A stretch of DNA of 24,440 nucleotides from CAVYVZ01 sp963772065 (GTDB lineage Bacteria > Acidobacteriota > Vicinamibacteria > Vicinamibacterales > UBA2999): NCBI GenBank assembly GCA_963772065.1, contig CAVYVZ010000012.1, positions 1-24,440 on the forward strand, in the 5' to 3' direction. The position numbers were made by a program, and so were the translations under genes. The notes under the pieces were generated by a model. It made no database searches, was not told the origin of the DNA, and worked only from the letters and a program-made list of their open reading frames with translations. The number at the start of each line of letters is the position of its first letter. The stretch's first letter is position 1. This document shows, in pieces, positions 1 to 9,049 of the stretch.

Positions 1-1
1 G

Positions 2-1430
2 GCTACGGCCGGCAATGGTGTTTTGCGGGTTGAGGGTAATAATTTCTTCTGGATCAAGGCAGCAGACGGATTATCTTCGAATGACGGGTCAGCCATTCTT
101 GAGGATGGACACGGGTTCTTCTGGATCAACTCGCATCTTGGCATTTACCGCGTCCGTAAGGAGGAGCTGAACGAATTTGCGGCGCGTCGCATCGATCGGG
201 TCAACAGCATCAGTCTTGGTAAACGAGAGGGCTTGAATGATCTGAACTGTGGAGGAAACGGCCAGCCGTACGGGTTCGTGGCAAAGGATGGGACATTGTG
301 GTTTCCGACGCGCGACGGGCTCGCCGTTATCGATCCTAAGCGACTGGCCGCCGAGAGTTCTCCTCCGCCCGTTCGCATCGAGTCGTGCTCCGTCAGCCAG
401 CGATGAAATTCCGTGCCGCGATGCGGTTACCTTGCCGGCGGGCGTCAAAGATCTCGCCATCACCTATACAGGGCTGAACCTGGTCAGATCCAGTCAGATT
501 GCGTTCAGATACAAGCTGGACGGGCTGAATGAGAACTGGGTGAATGCCGGGAGCCGCCGAACTGCTTACTACTCTTATCTTCCGCCAGATACTTACACAT
601 TTCGTGTTACGGGCGCCGGCGGCAGCGGAGTCTGGAATACCAGCCCTGCAGAGCTGACGATCACAGTGGAACCCTACTATTACCAGGCGCTGTGGTTCCG
701 CGTGAGCATCGCGGCGCTCGGCCTCGCCGCCTTCATGCTTGCGTGGCGGCTTCGCACCATCCATTTCAACAGGCGTCAGGCGCTTCAACGTGCTTATACC
801 CAGCAGATCATCGCATCGCAGGAAGCGGAGCGAAAGCGTATTGCCGCGGAACTGCATGACGGCCTGGGCCAGCGCATCGCACTGATCAGTAGTATGGCGA
901 TGCTGGCGAACCGGTCCGGCGGCCGTGATCAGAGCGAACAGGTGGATGCCATCGCCGCCGAAGCCGGTCACGCCATGACCGAGGTGCGCCAAATCTCGCA
1001 CGATCTCCGCCCATATCAACTCGACTTGCTCGGACTCACAAAGTCCATCGAAACGCTTGCGTTAAGAACCTGCGATGCCGCTGGCATTACGCTGGAGTTC
1101 AGCGCCGACGATCTCGCGGGCAGTTTACCAAAAGAAGGCGAGATCCATCTCTATCGCATCGTGCAGGAATGTCTTAACAATATCATGAGGCACTCCGGGG
1201 CAACATCCATCCGGGTAGTGATTCAACGAAAAGCCGTAGGCATCAGCTTGACGGTGAATGATAATGGCGTGGGGTTCTCCCCGGGACCGGTGGACGGCTC
1301 CGATAGACACGGAGGTTTTGGACTTACCGGAATCAAAGAGCGCGCTGAACTCCTCCAGGGGAAAGCACAAATCCTGTCTGTTCCCGGACAGGGTACGACT
1401 GTTACAATCGACATCGTTTCCGACTCTTGA
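2..1430 (+). CDS. Sensor histidine kinase (Reg_prop / Y_Y_Y / HisKA_3 / HATPase_c), 5' partial, one frameshift
   Basis: Membrane sensor kinase that autophosphorylates on His and passes phosphate to the regulator 3 nt downstream. The reading frame is open from the window edge, so the start lies outside. Visible in order: beta-propeller (Reg_prop) repeats with GLSSNDGSAILEDGHGFFWI near 75-125; a Y_Y_Y domain (FRYKLDGLNENW near 505-540, PPDTYTFRV near 590); one transmembrane helix at about 690-750; the HisKA_3 box ERKRIAAELHDGLGQR with the phospho-acceptor His codon at 855-857; and an ATPase domain with N box (ECLNNIMRHSG), G1 (DNGVGF) and G2 (GGFGLTGIKERAELL). The propeller part is in frame 2 and the rest in frame 3. 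The switch is at about 390-406, where one frame hits TGA but the neighbouring frame continues the family pattern, so I read a single gene with a sequencing indel. The sensed signal is unknown. Confidence 0.9.
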
Positions 1431-1433
1431 CAC

Positions 1434-2093
1434 ATGCAGAAAACGATCCGCATTGCCATCGCCGACGACCACCCGATCGTGCGGAAAGGGCTTCGCCAAA
1501 TAATCGAGGAACAGCCTGACCTCACGGTGGTGGCGGAGGCCGGCGATGGCGCGGCCGGCCTTGCCCTGATTCGGGAACTCCGTCCCGATGTGGCAATACT
1601 GGATCTGCACATGCCGAAACTGGATGGCTTTGCGGTCGCACAGGAAATCCGAAAGAGTGATCTGCCGGTCAGTATTATCTTTTTGACGATTCATGCCGAG
1701 GTAGACTTTTTGCACCGCGCCTTCGAGATCGGCGGGAAAGGATACGTTCTCAAGGACAGCGCTCTGGTTGACATCGTCAATGCGGTAAATTCGGTCGCGG
1801 CAGGAATACCTTTCGTTAGTCCCTCCCTGACGCCCACGCTATTGAGTCACCGATCCGATGTCAAAACTCTTGAAGGAAGCCAGCCGGGACTCCACGAATT
1901 GACGGCTGCGGAACGGCGCATCCTCGCGATGATTGCGTCGGGCAAGCCGACAAAGGTGATCGCCGACGAGCTTCACGTGCATCCACGCACAGTCGAAACC
2001 CATCGCGGCAGCATCTGCCACAAACTCGGCCTCAGCGGCGCAAATTCACTGCTTCGTTTCGCGCTCGAGCATAAGTCCGAGCTGCTTCCTTAG
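1434..2093 (+). CDS. LuxR/NarL-family DNA-binding response regulator
   Basis: Cytoplasmic transcription factor and likely partner of the kinase just upstream (3-nt gap, same operon). It is intact at 219 aa, the normal length for the family. The receiver domain spans about residues 5-122, with the acidic pair D11/D12, phospho-acceptor D57 (in AILDLHM), the switch Thr T85 and conserved K107. A linker leads to a C-terminal LuxR-type helix-turn-helix at about 152-215 (LTAAERRILAMIASGKPTK, then VHPRTVETHRGSICHKLG). The ATG at 1434 is preferred because it directly follows the kinase stop and gives a canonical receiver N-terminus. Target genes are unknown. The adjacent secreted-protein gene and the receiver-only gene are plausible targets by position only. 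Confidence 0.95.
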   Translation: MQKTIRIAIADDHPIVRKGLRQIIEEQPDLTVVAEAGDGAAGLALIRELRPDVAILDLHMPKLDGFAVAQEIRKSDLPVSIIFLTIHAEVDFLHRAFEIGGKGYVLKDSALVDIVNAVNSVAAGIPFVSPSLTPTLLSHRSDVKTLEGSQPGLHELTAAERRILAMIASGKPTKVIADELHVHPRTVETHRGSICHKLGLSGANSLLRFALEHKSELLP

Positions 2094-2097
2094 GGCG

Positions 2098-2118
2098 AGC
2101 TTCGTACTGTCCGAAGCT
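2098..2118 (+). terminator. Possible hairpin terminator after the response regulator
   Basis: A perfect 7-bp inverted repeat AGCTTCG/CGAAGCT with a 7-nt loop starts 5 nt after the regulator stop codon. No T-run follows, so intrinsic termination is uncertain. The right arm overlaps the first TACGT repeat. Confidence 0.35.
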
Positions 2119-2156
2119 ACGTGTGCTACGTAGAGAAAAACTGTGGCCGTACGTAG
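2118..2156 (+). promoter_or_regulatory. Three TACGT-containing repeats in the gap before the receiver-only gene
   Basis: TACGT occurs at 2118-2122 and TACGTAG at 2127-2133 and 2150-2156, within a 134-nt gap. The self-complementary TACGTA core and the clustering upstream of 2228 would suit a dimeric regulator such as the NarL/LuxR protein encoded just upstream. That link is inference only, and no consensus is available to confirm it. I see no clear -35/-10 pair. Confidence 0.3.
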
Positions 2157-2227
2157 TCAAAATCCGTATTGCCCTGGATTCTCCTGGCGGTCTCTGAAGG
2201 CTAGACTTCTCACTGTGGCCGACGCTC

Positions 2228-2600
2228 TTGAAAATTCTGATTGTGGATGACAACGCCGCCGTACGCACGATGATCCGGACGATCGTGCGACCTGTGGTGT
2301 CTGATATTTGCGAATGCTCGGATGGCGCCGACGCAGCCGCAACCTACGGCAGGGAACGGCCGGACATCGTCCTGATGGACATTCAAATGCCAGACATCGA
2401 CGGCATCACGGCGACGAAGCAAATCAGGGCGACGGATCCGAAAGCGAAGGTCGTGATTGTAACGGCCTTCGACGATCACGATCTGTGGCAGGCCGGCATG
2501 CAGGCAGGCGCGTGCGCCTGGGTGCTGAAGGATGACCTGACCAGCCTCGCGAATTGCTTCCGTCGTGCCTCGGCGAGAGGAATACCTGACGAAAGCGTAA
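2228..2600 (+). CDS. Single-domain response regulator (CheY-like receiver), probable 3' frameshift
   Basis: Receiver-only signalling protein with no output domain in the fused sense. The TTG at 2228 gives MKILIVDDNAAVR, a standard receiver first strand with the acidic pair. The phospho-acceptor is the Asp in IVLMDIQMPD, the switch Thr is in VIVTAF and the conserved Lys is in WVLKDDL. In the frame as given, translation runs on to 2797 through unrelated sequence and over the next gene start. The alternative frame from about 2562 reads REEYLTKA and stops at TAA 2598-2600, giving a protein of about 123 aa, normal for this family. I therefore favour one indel at about 2565-2575 and an end at 2600. 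It may act as a phosphate sink or adaptor for the upstream kinase (inference). Confidence 0.75.
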
Positions 2601-2654
2601 GAGCGAACGGAACCGAGACTGCAATCTTAATTCGATTGGTGGGAGGCACGAACA

Positions 2655-5505
2655 ATGAAACTCAATTCGATCGCGGCTTCGGTCGTCGGTCTACTCGGAT
2701 GGTGGCAGACCGCATCCGCCGTGGATGTGTCAGTGGAACAAGATGCCTGGTTCAGGCTTGCACATCGCGGGCAACGAAGCTGGCGGCACCTGGGTGATTG
2801 GCGTCGAACGGCTGTCGGATTCCGGATTCGGCATTTACAGCTTTATCAACGGCAACTGGAATGGACAAGCAGGCGCCGGCCGGCGGATAACCGTGGATCC
2901 CAGCGGACGGGCCTGGATGGTCGACGATCAGAACAAAATCTACCGCTACAACGCCGGCTCTCTGGCAAATGCTGCCGGGGTTGGGCACCGACATTGCCGC
3001 GGGCGGAGATGGTTCCATCTGGATCCTCGGCGTGATTAGAGGTGCCGGGGGCTTCGGCATTTTCAAATGGGACGAGCACCACGCAGAATTGGAGTTCCAT
3101 ATCTGGAGCTGGGCGTACGCATCGCGGTGGAAAAGAGTGGCTCGCCGTGGGTTGTAAACGAGAACGGCGATATTTTTCCGATACGACCTGGGGTCGCGTA
3201 GCTGGAGCCAGAAACCGGGGAAGGCGCGTTCCGTTCATACAGGCCTGGGCACGGGCGCCGTGTGGGTGATGGGCACCGAGTCGATCGCGGTGGATATCCT
3301 GTATCTCGCTACGTTCCCGCGACGCAGACTTGGGAGCCGTACGGCTCATACGGCGCCGTCGGTATCACCGAAGTCAACAGTACGCCCGTGGATCGTTCAA
3401 TCCGACGGGGCCATTTATTCGAAGGGCCCAGACCTTATCATCGGCTTCCATAACCGTCACGAATCCGCCAGTAACTCCAGGCGCCGACTCCCCAGCCGCT
3501 GCCTCCGGCGAACCTTTCCGCGCCGGGAAAGCTGCTTTGCTCCAGAGCTGGGTTTAACCGCATGCGGTAACACCAAAGCCGACTATGTAGGAAAGTATGC
3601 TCTGGACACGACCTGCGACTCGGGTTTCTACGACATGATATAGGGCGGCAGTTGCTGGAAATGCCCGGAAGATACCGACAAAAGGGGCGCGTGGATCCGC
3701 TCTGCACTCCGGTAGACAGTGACGATGCATGCTGGCGAATTCCGACGAGGAGACCGGCACGGCGACCAAGGTGAAATCCCCTGCGTGGCCGTGGGACTGC
3801 CCCTCGGGCTCTTTCTGGGATGGCTACTCGCCGGACGGTGGCGGCGGGAGTTGCTGGACATGTCCTGCCGACCTCCGCGGAGGACGGCGGCTGCTGTTTG
3901 GACTCAATGCCTGCGCTAGTACTCTCAATCAGACGAAGCCGGCGACTCTTCTGACATACAACGGCTGTCCAAAACCCGAATGCAGAGAGATGGACCTGCC
4001 CGGCAAACGAATGTCCCGGGAAAGCGTTTCTCGACATCGCCGCCGGATGGCGACCCAGTCGTCTCAGCCGGGGTTGCTATCCTGCCCGATCACCGATTAG
4101 GCCGGCAACTTTCTCATCACCGAACGTAACGCCAATCCTATCTACGACAAGGATAGCAACACCGGCTGCACGATCAAGCTGAAATGGCAGCCTCCTCCCT
4201 TCCATGAGCCCGGCCTCGCCTACATGCAAGGGGTAAAGGATGTGATCTGGGAGCAGAAACTGTTCGATGGCGACCGGATCACAGGGTTTCTTTACGACCT
4301 GGCCGAAGCGAAGGATCTTGGCGATGCCACACCCGCAGCTAAGGAGTGGGTACGGCAGCGATGGCAGGAAATCGCCAAGAACCCTTACAACAGCGAACAG
4401 TTCCGTGCCTACATGTTTACTCTTCTCAAAGAAGCGCTCAAGAAGAACGCGGACGACCGAACACCGGGGAGAAGAAGCTGATCCAGTCCTTCGCCAACTA
4501 CATTCGACAGCGCCGCACCTATCTGGCGGAGCAGGCGTTGGCGATGTATGACGCCTGGAAGGTAACGACGACGCAATACAGGCGACATACCGGCCAGACG
4601 AAATCGATCAGTCAATTCTTCTACTACGGGACGGTTCCGCTCGACTTTCATGGAACGCTGGCGGGCTTGATGGCAATGGGCGGATCCGGCGGCGGCGATC
4701 AGCTCGGCTCCTCGTCGCAATCAACCATTTGCGCAAGCTGGGTCGGAAGCTGGGAAGCTTGTCAGCGACGAAGACCTTTTCAATCATGGTAAGCCTTGAA
4801 ATTTTCAAGACCGTCGCAGGGATTGACGGCTGTGTCCGGGGCTTCGTGATTCAGGTAGCGTTCGCCATCCTGAGCTCGATCGCAATCGATCAGTTTATAG
4901 CAATCGAAAGGCACGGCCCAAGCTGGAAGCCAGCCTGGCGGAGGCAAAGGAGCCTGTTGATCTCGAATACCTGGCGCGTCAACCAACGGGGAGGACATGC
5001 TGTACCTCTACTGGGCGAAGGCTATGGATACTACCGACCCGGAAGATCCTCAGGTGCGTCCAACTGGCGGCTATGGCGCAGACCTGGCGGAACAGAGCGG
5101 ATACCCGGCGCCCCCCAAGAAGCTACGGTTCATCTGACCTCCCCTTGACAGAATATGCTCCCGTTCGGGTACCACCGGTGGCTAACTTGACTGGAGAACG
5201 AAAAGCTGGTCTCCCGTAACGGAAAGTACGAAGCAGTCATGCAGGGCGACGGAAACTTCGTGATCTACGTGGATAAACGGCAGCCGATCTGGGCACCGAC
5301 ACCGGCGGACTTGGGGCCGCGCCCATACAGGCTGGCGATGCAGGCGGACGGCAATCTGGTGGTGCTATGGATCCAACGGCCCGATCTGGGCCAGCGGCGT
5401 CGAAGCGGGACTGGCCCTATAGGCTCGTCCTTGCAGGACGATGGCAATCTCGTCGTCTATGGACAGCTCAATAGCCGCATCATTTGGACGCGATCGGCTC
5501 AATAA
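2655..5505 (+). CDS. Large secreted mosaic protein: tectonin-like propeller, Cys/Trp-rich repeats, helical region, C-terminal B-type lectin; many frameshifts
   Basis: Reconstructed as one gene of about 950 codons. ATG 2655 has a good GGGAGG site at 2641-2646 and encodes a signal peptide ending in TASA. Residues of tectonin-type propeller blades follow (about 2730-3440): repeated W-V-I-G / GFGIY / GRRITVDPSGRAWMV, then GSIWILGV / GGFGIF / VRIAVEKSGSPWVV. Next are Cys/Trp repeats (GSCWKCP near 3650, WDCPSGSFWD near 3800, GSCWTCP near 3850, WTCPANE near 3990). A non-Cys, mostly helical region follows at about 4110-5130. Last come B-lectin repeats with QxDGNxVxY-type motifs (MQGDGNFVIY, MQADGNLVV, LQDDGNLVVY), ending at TAA 5503-5505. 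The frame changes about a dozen times; removing one base at e.g. about 3112 and 3175 restores family-like sequence. A split into two genes near 5137 is possible, but frame-corrected sequence reads across it. Likely role: carbohydrate binding outside the cell (inference). Confidence 0.65.
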
Positions 5506-5520
5506 ACTCCACTGCCGGAT

Positions 5521-5542
5521 GGCGGCCCGCTCGGCTGCCGCC
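5521..5542 (+). terminator. Possible hairpin terminator after the mosaic lectin gene
   Basis: GGCGGC at 5521-5526 pairs with GCCGCC at 5537-5542 around a 10-nt loop, 15 nt after the stop codon. There is no clear T-run, so this is a weak candidate. Confidence 0.3.
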
Positions 5543-5588
5543 CGGCTGTTCTCGCACGAAATGAAAGTAGGACATAGGAAGGGAATCA

Positions 5589-6327
5589 ATGAAAACGAAT
5601 AAGCTAATGGTGTCCCTGAGTATCGCGGTGCTCATATGCTCCAGCCGCCTTCAGGGCCAGGATGTCTCAGCAGTTCTGTCGAGAGCCGAAATTGAGAAGA
5701 TCGTTCGCGAATATATCGTTCAGCATCCGGAAGTGCTGATGGAATCGGTGCAAGCCCACCGTGAGCGCGAGCGCTTGGAAGCACAGCGGCGATCGAAGGA
5801 GGCGGTCGCCGCAAATCGGCGCGAGTTGTTCGACGATGCCGCGTCACCTGTGACAGGTAACAGCCGACGCCGAGGTAGCGATCGTGCAGTTTTTCGACTA
5901 TAAGTGCGGCTACTGCCGCCGCGTTTCACCGACTTTGTCGACACTGCTGGAAAAGCACAAGAACGTGCGGATGATATACAAAGAACTTCCGATCCTGGGA
6001 CCGGACTCCCACATGGCCTCGCGCGCGGCGCTCGCGGCAGAAAAGCAGGGAGCTTACCTGGCGTTTCATCGGGAACTGATGAGTCTGAATGGACCGATAA
6101 CTCCCGCAGCCATCGAAGACACGGGAAAGAAACTGGGCTTGGATGTCGCGAGATTGAAAACCGACATGAATTCCAAAGAAGTCCAGGGTGCGCTGATGCA
6201 AAACCAGCGGCTCGCCAGCGCGATCGGGATACAGTCGACTCCGAGCTTTGTCATCGGGGGCGAACTCATATCCGGCGCGATGGATCTGACCCGGTTTGAG
6301 GAGTTGATTTCGAAGAGCAGGAATTGA
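5589..6327 (+). CDS. DsbA/ScsC-like periplasmic thiol-disulfide oxidoreductase, one frameshift
   Basis: Secreted thioredoxin-fold enzyme that makes or reshuffles disulfides in exported proteins. ATG 5589 follows AGGAAGGGA and encodes a hydrophobic signal peptide (about residues 5-22). A charged helical stalk follows (EIEKIVREYIVQHPEVLMES, then RERERLEAQRR), the type of N-terminal extension seen in Com1/ScsC-like DsbA relatives, where it mediates oligomerisation. The active site is CGYC in FFDYKCGYCRR (about 5895-5930), with the inserted helical domain after it and a cis-Pro loop TPSF near 6238. The frame changes at about 5863, where dropping one A from GGTAACAGCC reads straight into GNADAEVAIVQFFDY, so this is one gene of about 246 aa. 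The neighbour upstream is a Cys-rich secreted protein and a plausible client (inference). Confidence 0.88.
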
Positions 6328-6505
6328 TAGAAGTTGTGGCAGCAGCTTTTTCCGCATCGTCAGAGACCTTCGATGGGCCATACGTTGCCGCTCACTGTAT
6401 CGGTCGCGGTTGCCAAGCGGCGACCATCCGGGGAGGAACTCCCCAGCGGCACTCTTCGCGCAGCAGGCGCGATCGGCCATTCAGTCAGACCAATCCAGGG
6501 GGAGA

Positions 6506-7404
6506 TCAGCCGCGGGCAGCAGCCCATCGAACCGGAGTGAGGTTGGCGACCTGGCTCAGCGTGCGGCGATTCATACCAGGCAGCACATCGGCTAGATATT
6601 CTGGGCGCAGCTAACCGACGGCACGATTCAATCACCGAAAGTATCGCCGCCACTTTTGGACCGGCCTTCACACTGCCTACGTGCAGCCAGTTCTTGCGAC
6701 CGATCGCCACCGGTCTCATCGAGTTCTCCGCCAGATTGTTGGACAACTCGACATCCTCGTACTCCAGACAGTGCTTCAGCTTCGGCCACATGTTCAGCGT
6801 GTAAGCGGCGGCTTTACCCACGGCGCTCTGCGGCAGGGCCAGATGTTTGATCGTCAGACACCGACCGGTGAATCTCGTCCACTCACGGCTTGGCGGGCTC
6901 GCGCCGTAAAGCCAGACGTTCCGCTCCTGTCAAGCCCTGTTTGCGGGCCTCAGCCTCGGCAACCTGTGGATTCACTTTTACCGCGTCCACGAACTTGTGC
7001 CTCAAATGCGCCCAACAACCGACGTGCACCATCCTATGCTTGGTGATTGCTGCCTCGTTTGTCGTGTAGCTGCACCGGAACCGTGGTCTCGTCGGCCTGC
7101 AAATAGCTCGCCGCGAGCAGATTCTTGCGCATCGCTGCGACTACCGGCTGCAGCAACTCGCCCACCCGCATCACCCATCCGTCCAGCGTTGCGCGGCCGA
7201 TCTCCAGACCCGCTTCCCGCTCGAGAATCGCCGCCTGCCGGTATAGCGGCATGTGATCGCAATACTTGGCCACGACTGTGGCGCTCACTATGCCATCGCT
7301 CGCCAGTCCGTTTTCAATGATGCGCGCCTCAGCGGCGCCATCGTCACCGTGCCCCGTTCACAACCGCGGCAGGCGCGCTTCTCGCGCTTGGTCACCCTCA
7401 CGTA
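6506..7404 (-). pseudogene. IS66 transposase (TnpC) remnant lacking the second catalytic Asp
   Basis: Minus-strand DDE transposase remnant. Recognisable parts in order: zinc-finger Cys pair (ACRGCERG); AKYCDHMPLYRQAAILEREA; the first catalytic Asp in YLQADETTVPVQ; then after HDKRGSNHQA an immediate jump to RMVHVGCWAH. A further piece is missing between KVNP and EARKQGL. Then come TLNMWPKLKHCLEYEDVELS, NNLAENSMRPVAIGRKNWLH (catalytic Glu) and a C-terminus LPGMNRRTLSQVANLTPVRW ending at TGA 6508-6506. The segment that normally carries the second catalytic Asp (TDGY region) is absent, and the frame changes at about 7034, 6890 and 6580. The element cannot make an active transposase. Confidence 0.85.
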
Positions 7405-7554
7405 ATAGCGCGCCCGCGTCTTCAATGACACATTCTTGTCCTTACAGAATTCTTCCAGGCTCAACCCACTTGCCTCGTACTCTGCTGTCAGACCATCCGC
7501 TTCGGCTCGACTTCGATGACGCCGCTTTATTCTTCCAGCTTGCTTATCGCTCAT
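7405..7554 (-). pseudogene. IS66 TnpA-like accessory protein, N-terminal fragment
   Basis: ATG at 7554 preceded by TTGGAGG (minus strand). The product begins MSDKQAGRIKRRHRSRAEAD and continues with EYEASGLSLEEFCKDKNVSL, typical of the small IS66 accessory protein that helps transposition. After about residue 50 it runs in frame, without a stop, into the zinc-finger region of the transposase (TKREKRACRGCERG). The tnpA 3' end, all of tnpB and the tnpC 5' end are therefore deleted. Confidence 0.75.
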
Positions 7555-7604
7555 CCTCCAACTTCACCATTGAACTCACGCACGCCACAGATGGTTGCTC
7601 TTAC

Positions 7605-8138
7605 GCTGCGTTCAATCGGTTCTATCCAGAATTGGACAAGAACCGCTCGACCCCGCCTACGGCTGGGGCATCGCGGAAGGTGCTGAACGGGTTGATGGTC
7701 ATGGCAAGCCGTGAGCCAAATACTTCTAACCTGCGAAGATGCAAACAGCTTAAGAAGGTTTCCCGTTATTTGGGGAACAGAGCTGTTTGGGTTTCTTGTT
7801 TCACCGTCGCGATTGCTCAAAGCCGGAACGACGTTGCTCTCTGGGAATCGCGGGTTGGTGGGGCGGGCTGAGACGTGTTTAACGCTCCGTCGCATCTGAC
7901 GATCGTTGGTGCGCTGGTGCGCGAGCCGCGCAGGAACGCCGTGCTGTTGGACTCCATAAATGACGTAGTATGTTGTGTCCCGGCTCGGTAGATGGATCGT
8001 CGGCCAGACTGGAAGATAGAGCTCGAAGAGCGGCGTTGCCACCAAAGCGTCTAGAGCGTCAGTTTTTAAATGGAACGCGCGTTCTGTGGGTATGGTCGTG
8101 TTGCGCTTCAACGACACGGCACATCACGCGGCCCGTAC
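7605..8138. other. 534-nt stretch with no supported gene
   Basis: An open minus-strand frame covers much of this stretch (about 8117 down to 7551), but its translation is rich in Pro, Arg and Ser, lacks any motif and runs into the IS66 start, so I do not call it. The middle (about 7700-7870) is the least G+C-rich part of the window. It may be intergenic debris around the insertion sequence. Confidence 0.5.
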
Positions 8139-8948
8139 ATGCAAAATAGAAGTATGACGGCTGCATCCACTCCCCATTTCAATGACCGAATTGATGCCAG
8201 TGACAGTGAGTGGGAGCTTCGTGTTCAACTCGCCGCCGCATACCGGATGATCGATCTGATGGGCTGGTCGGAGTTGATCTGGACGCACACCACCGTACGG
8301 CTACCCGGGACGGAGCACCACTTTCTCATTAATCCCTACGGGTTGCGTTTCGATGAGGTGCGTGCTTCGAATCTCGTCAAAGTGGATCTGAACGGGAACA
8401 TTCTGGGTGACCGGGAGCAGGAGATCAATCCCGCCGGGTTCGTGATACACAGCGCCATTCACATGACGAGGCTTGATGTACGCTGCATTATGCACACGCA
8501 CACCGTCGCTGGTATGGCCGTCGCTGCGCTTGAATCCGGCTTACTGCCGATCAGCATGTACGCCCTCGGATACTTTGAACGTATCGCCTACCACGACTTT
8601 GAAGGTCCCAGCCTTGATGTGAGCGAGCGAGAGAGGCTCGCCGCCAATCTCGGCGAAAAGAACGTGCTCATACTTCGGAACCACGGCCTGCTGACATGTG
8701 GCGAAACCGTGGCTCAGGCATTCGTCCGAATGTTTCGATTGCAGCGCGCGTGTGAAGTTCAACTTGCTGCTCAGGCGACCGGATCGAAGCTGGTAATGCC
8801 ACCCAGGAACATCTGCGAGATCAGCGCCGAGCGCAGCGATGACTTTCTAGCCACTGAAGGCTCGAGAGGATATAGCCGTAATCCGAATCCCGAGTTTAAT
8901 GCGCTCATGCGGCTGCTTGACAAGAAAGACGACTCCTATCGCAAGTAA
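8139..8948 (+). CDS. Class II aldolase/adducin-family protein
   Basis: Intact, 269 aa from ATG 8139; ATG 8154 is an alternative and neither has a strong ribosome site. Cytoplasmic zinc enzyme of the L-fuculose-phosphate aldolase/adducin fold. Visible: SELIWTHTTVRLPG and FLINPYGLRFDEVRASNLVK in the N-terminal part; the metal-binding IMHTHTVAGMAVA (His pair, near 8490); and NHGLLTCGETVAQAF with the third His (near 8680). Length and motif order match the uncharacterised class II aldolase-like proteins that act as aldolases, epimerases or decarboxylases. The substrate cannot be assigned. It is the last gene before the composition change and has no operon partner here. Confidence 0.92.
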   Translation: MQNRSMTAASTPHFNDRIDASDSEWELRVQLAAAYRMIDLMGWSELIWTHTTVRLPGTEHHFLINPYGLRFDEVRASNLVKVDLNGNILGDREQEINPAGFVIHSAIHMTRLDVRCIMHTHTVAGMAVAALESGLLPISMYALGYFERIAYHDFEGPSLDVSERERLAANLGEKNVLILRNHGLLTCGETVAQAFVRMFRLQRACEVQLAAQATGSKLVMPPRNICEISAERSDDFLATEGSRGYSRNPNPEFNALMRLLDKKDDSYRK

Positions 8949-9049
8949 GCAGTTCAACCGCGCTCAGGGCGGGATCCGCGGGCACTCAGTCTTTCGGGCC
9001 GAGAGCAGCATGGAGCCAACAATTATCGCGGCCGACTGCGTTATTTCAA
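8949..9049. other. Joint between two compositionally different blocks
   Basis: This short non-coding stretch follows the aldolase stop. Left of it, codons are mixed; right of about 9,050, nearly every third codon position is G or C. The gene starting on the right is already in the middle of its protein. I see no tRNA, integrase, direct repeat or insertion-sequence end here. An assembly join is the simplest explanation, recombination the alternative. Confidence 0.55.

Larger units (their letters stand above)
6506..7604 (-). mobile_element. Decayed IS66-family insertion sequence
   Basis: The minus strand carries IS66 tnpA-like and tnpC-like sequence with tnpB and parts of tnpC missing. The possible upstream boundary is GTAAGAG (read on the minus strand from 7604), resembling the GTAAG start common at IS66 ends. 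I could not find a matching inverted repeat in 6328-6505, nor a target duplication, so the outer limits are uncertain. The element sits directly after the DsbA-like gene. Confidence 0.8.

Noticed and set aside
5135..5137. Stop codon TGA as the end of a separate gene before the B-lectin
   Set aside because: The neighbouring frame reads through it with family-like sequence into the B-lectin repeats, and frame slips are frequent, so I prefer one gene; this is not certain.
6430..6444. GGGGAG/CTCCCC hairpin downstream of the IS66 transposase
   Set aside because: Only 6 bp with a 3-nt loop, no T-run, in degraded IS sequence; too weak to call a terminator.
7551..8117. 188-codon minus-strand frame upstream of the IS66 remnant
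   Set aside because: No recognisable motif, composition not protein-like, and it ends inside the IS66 leader. It could be real only if a database match existed, which I cannot test.
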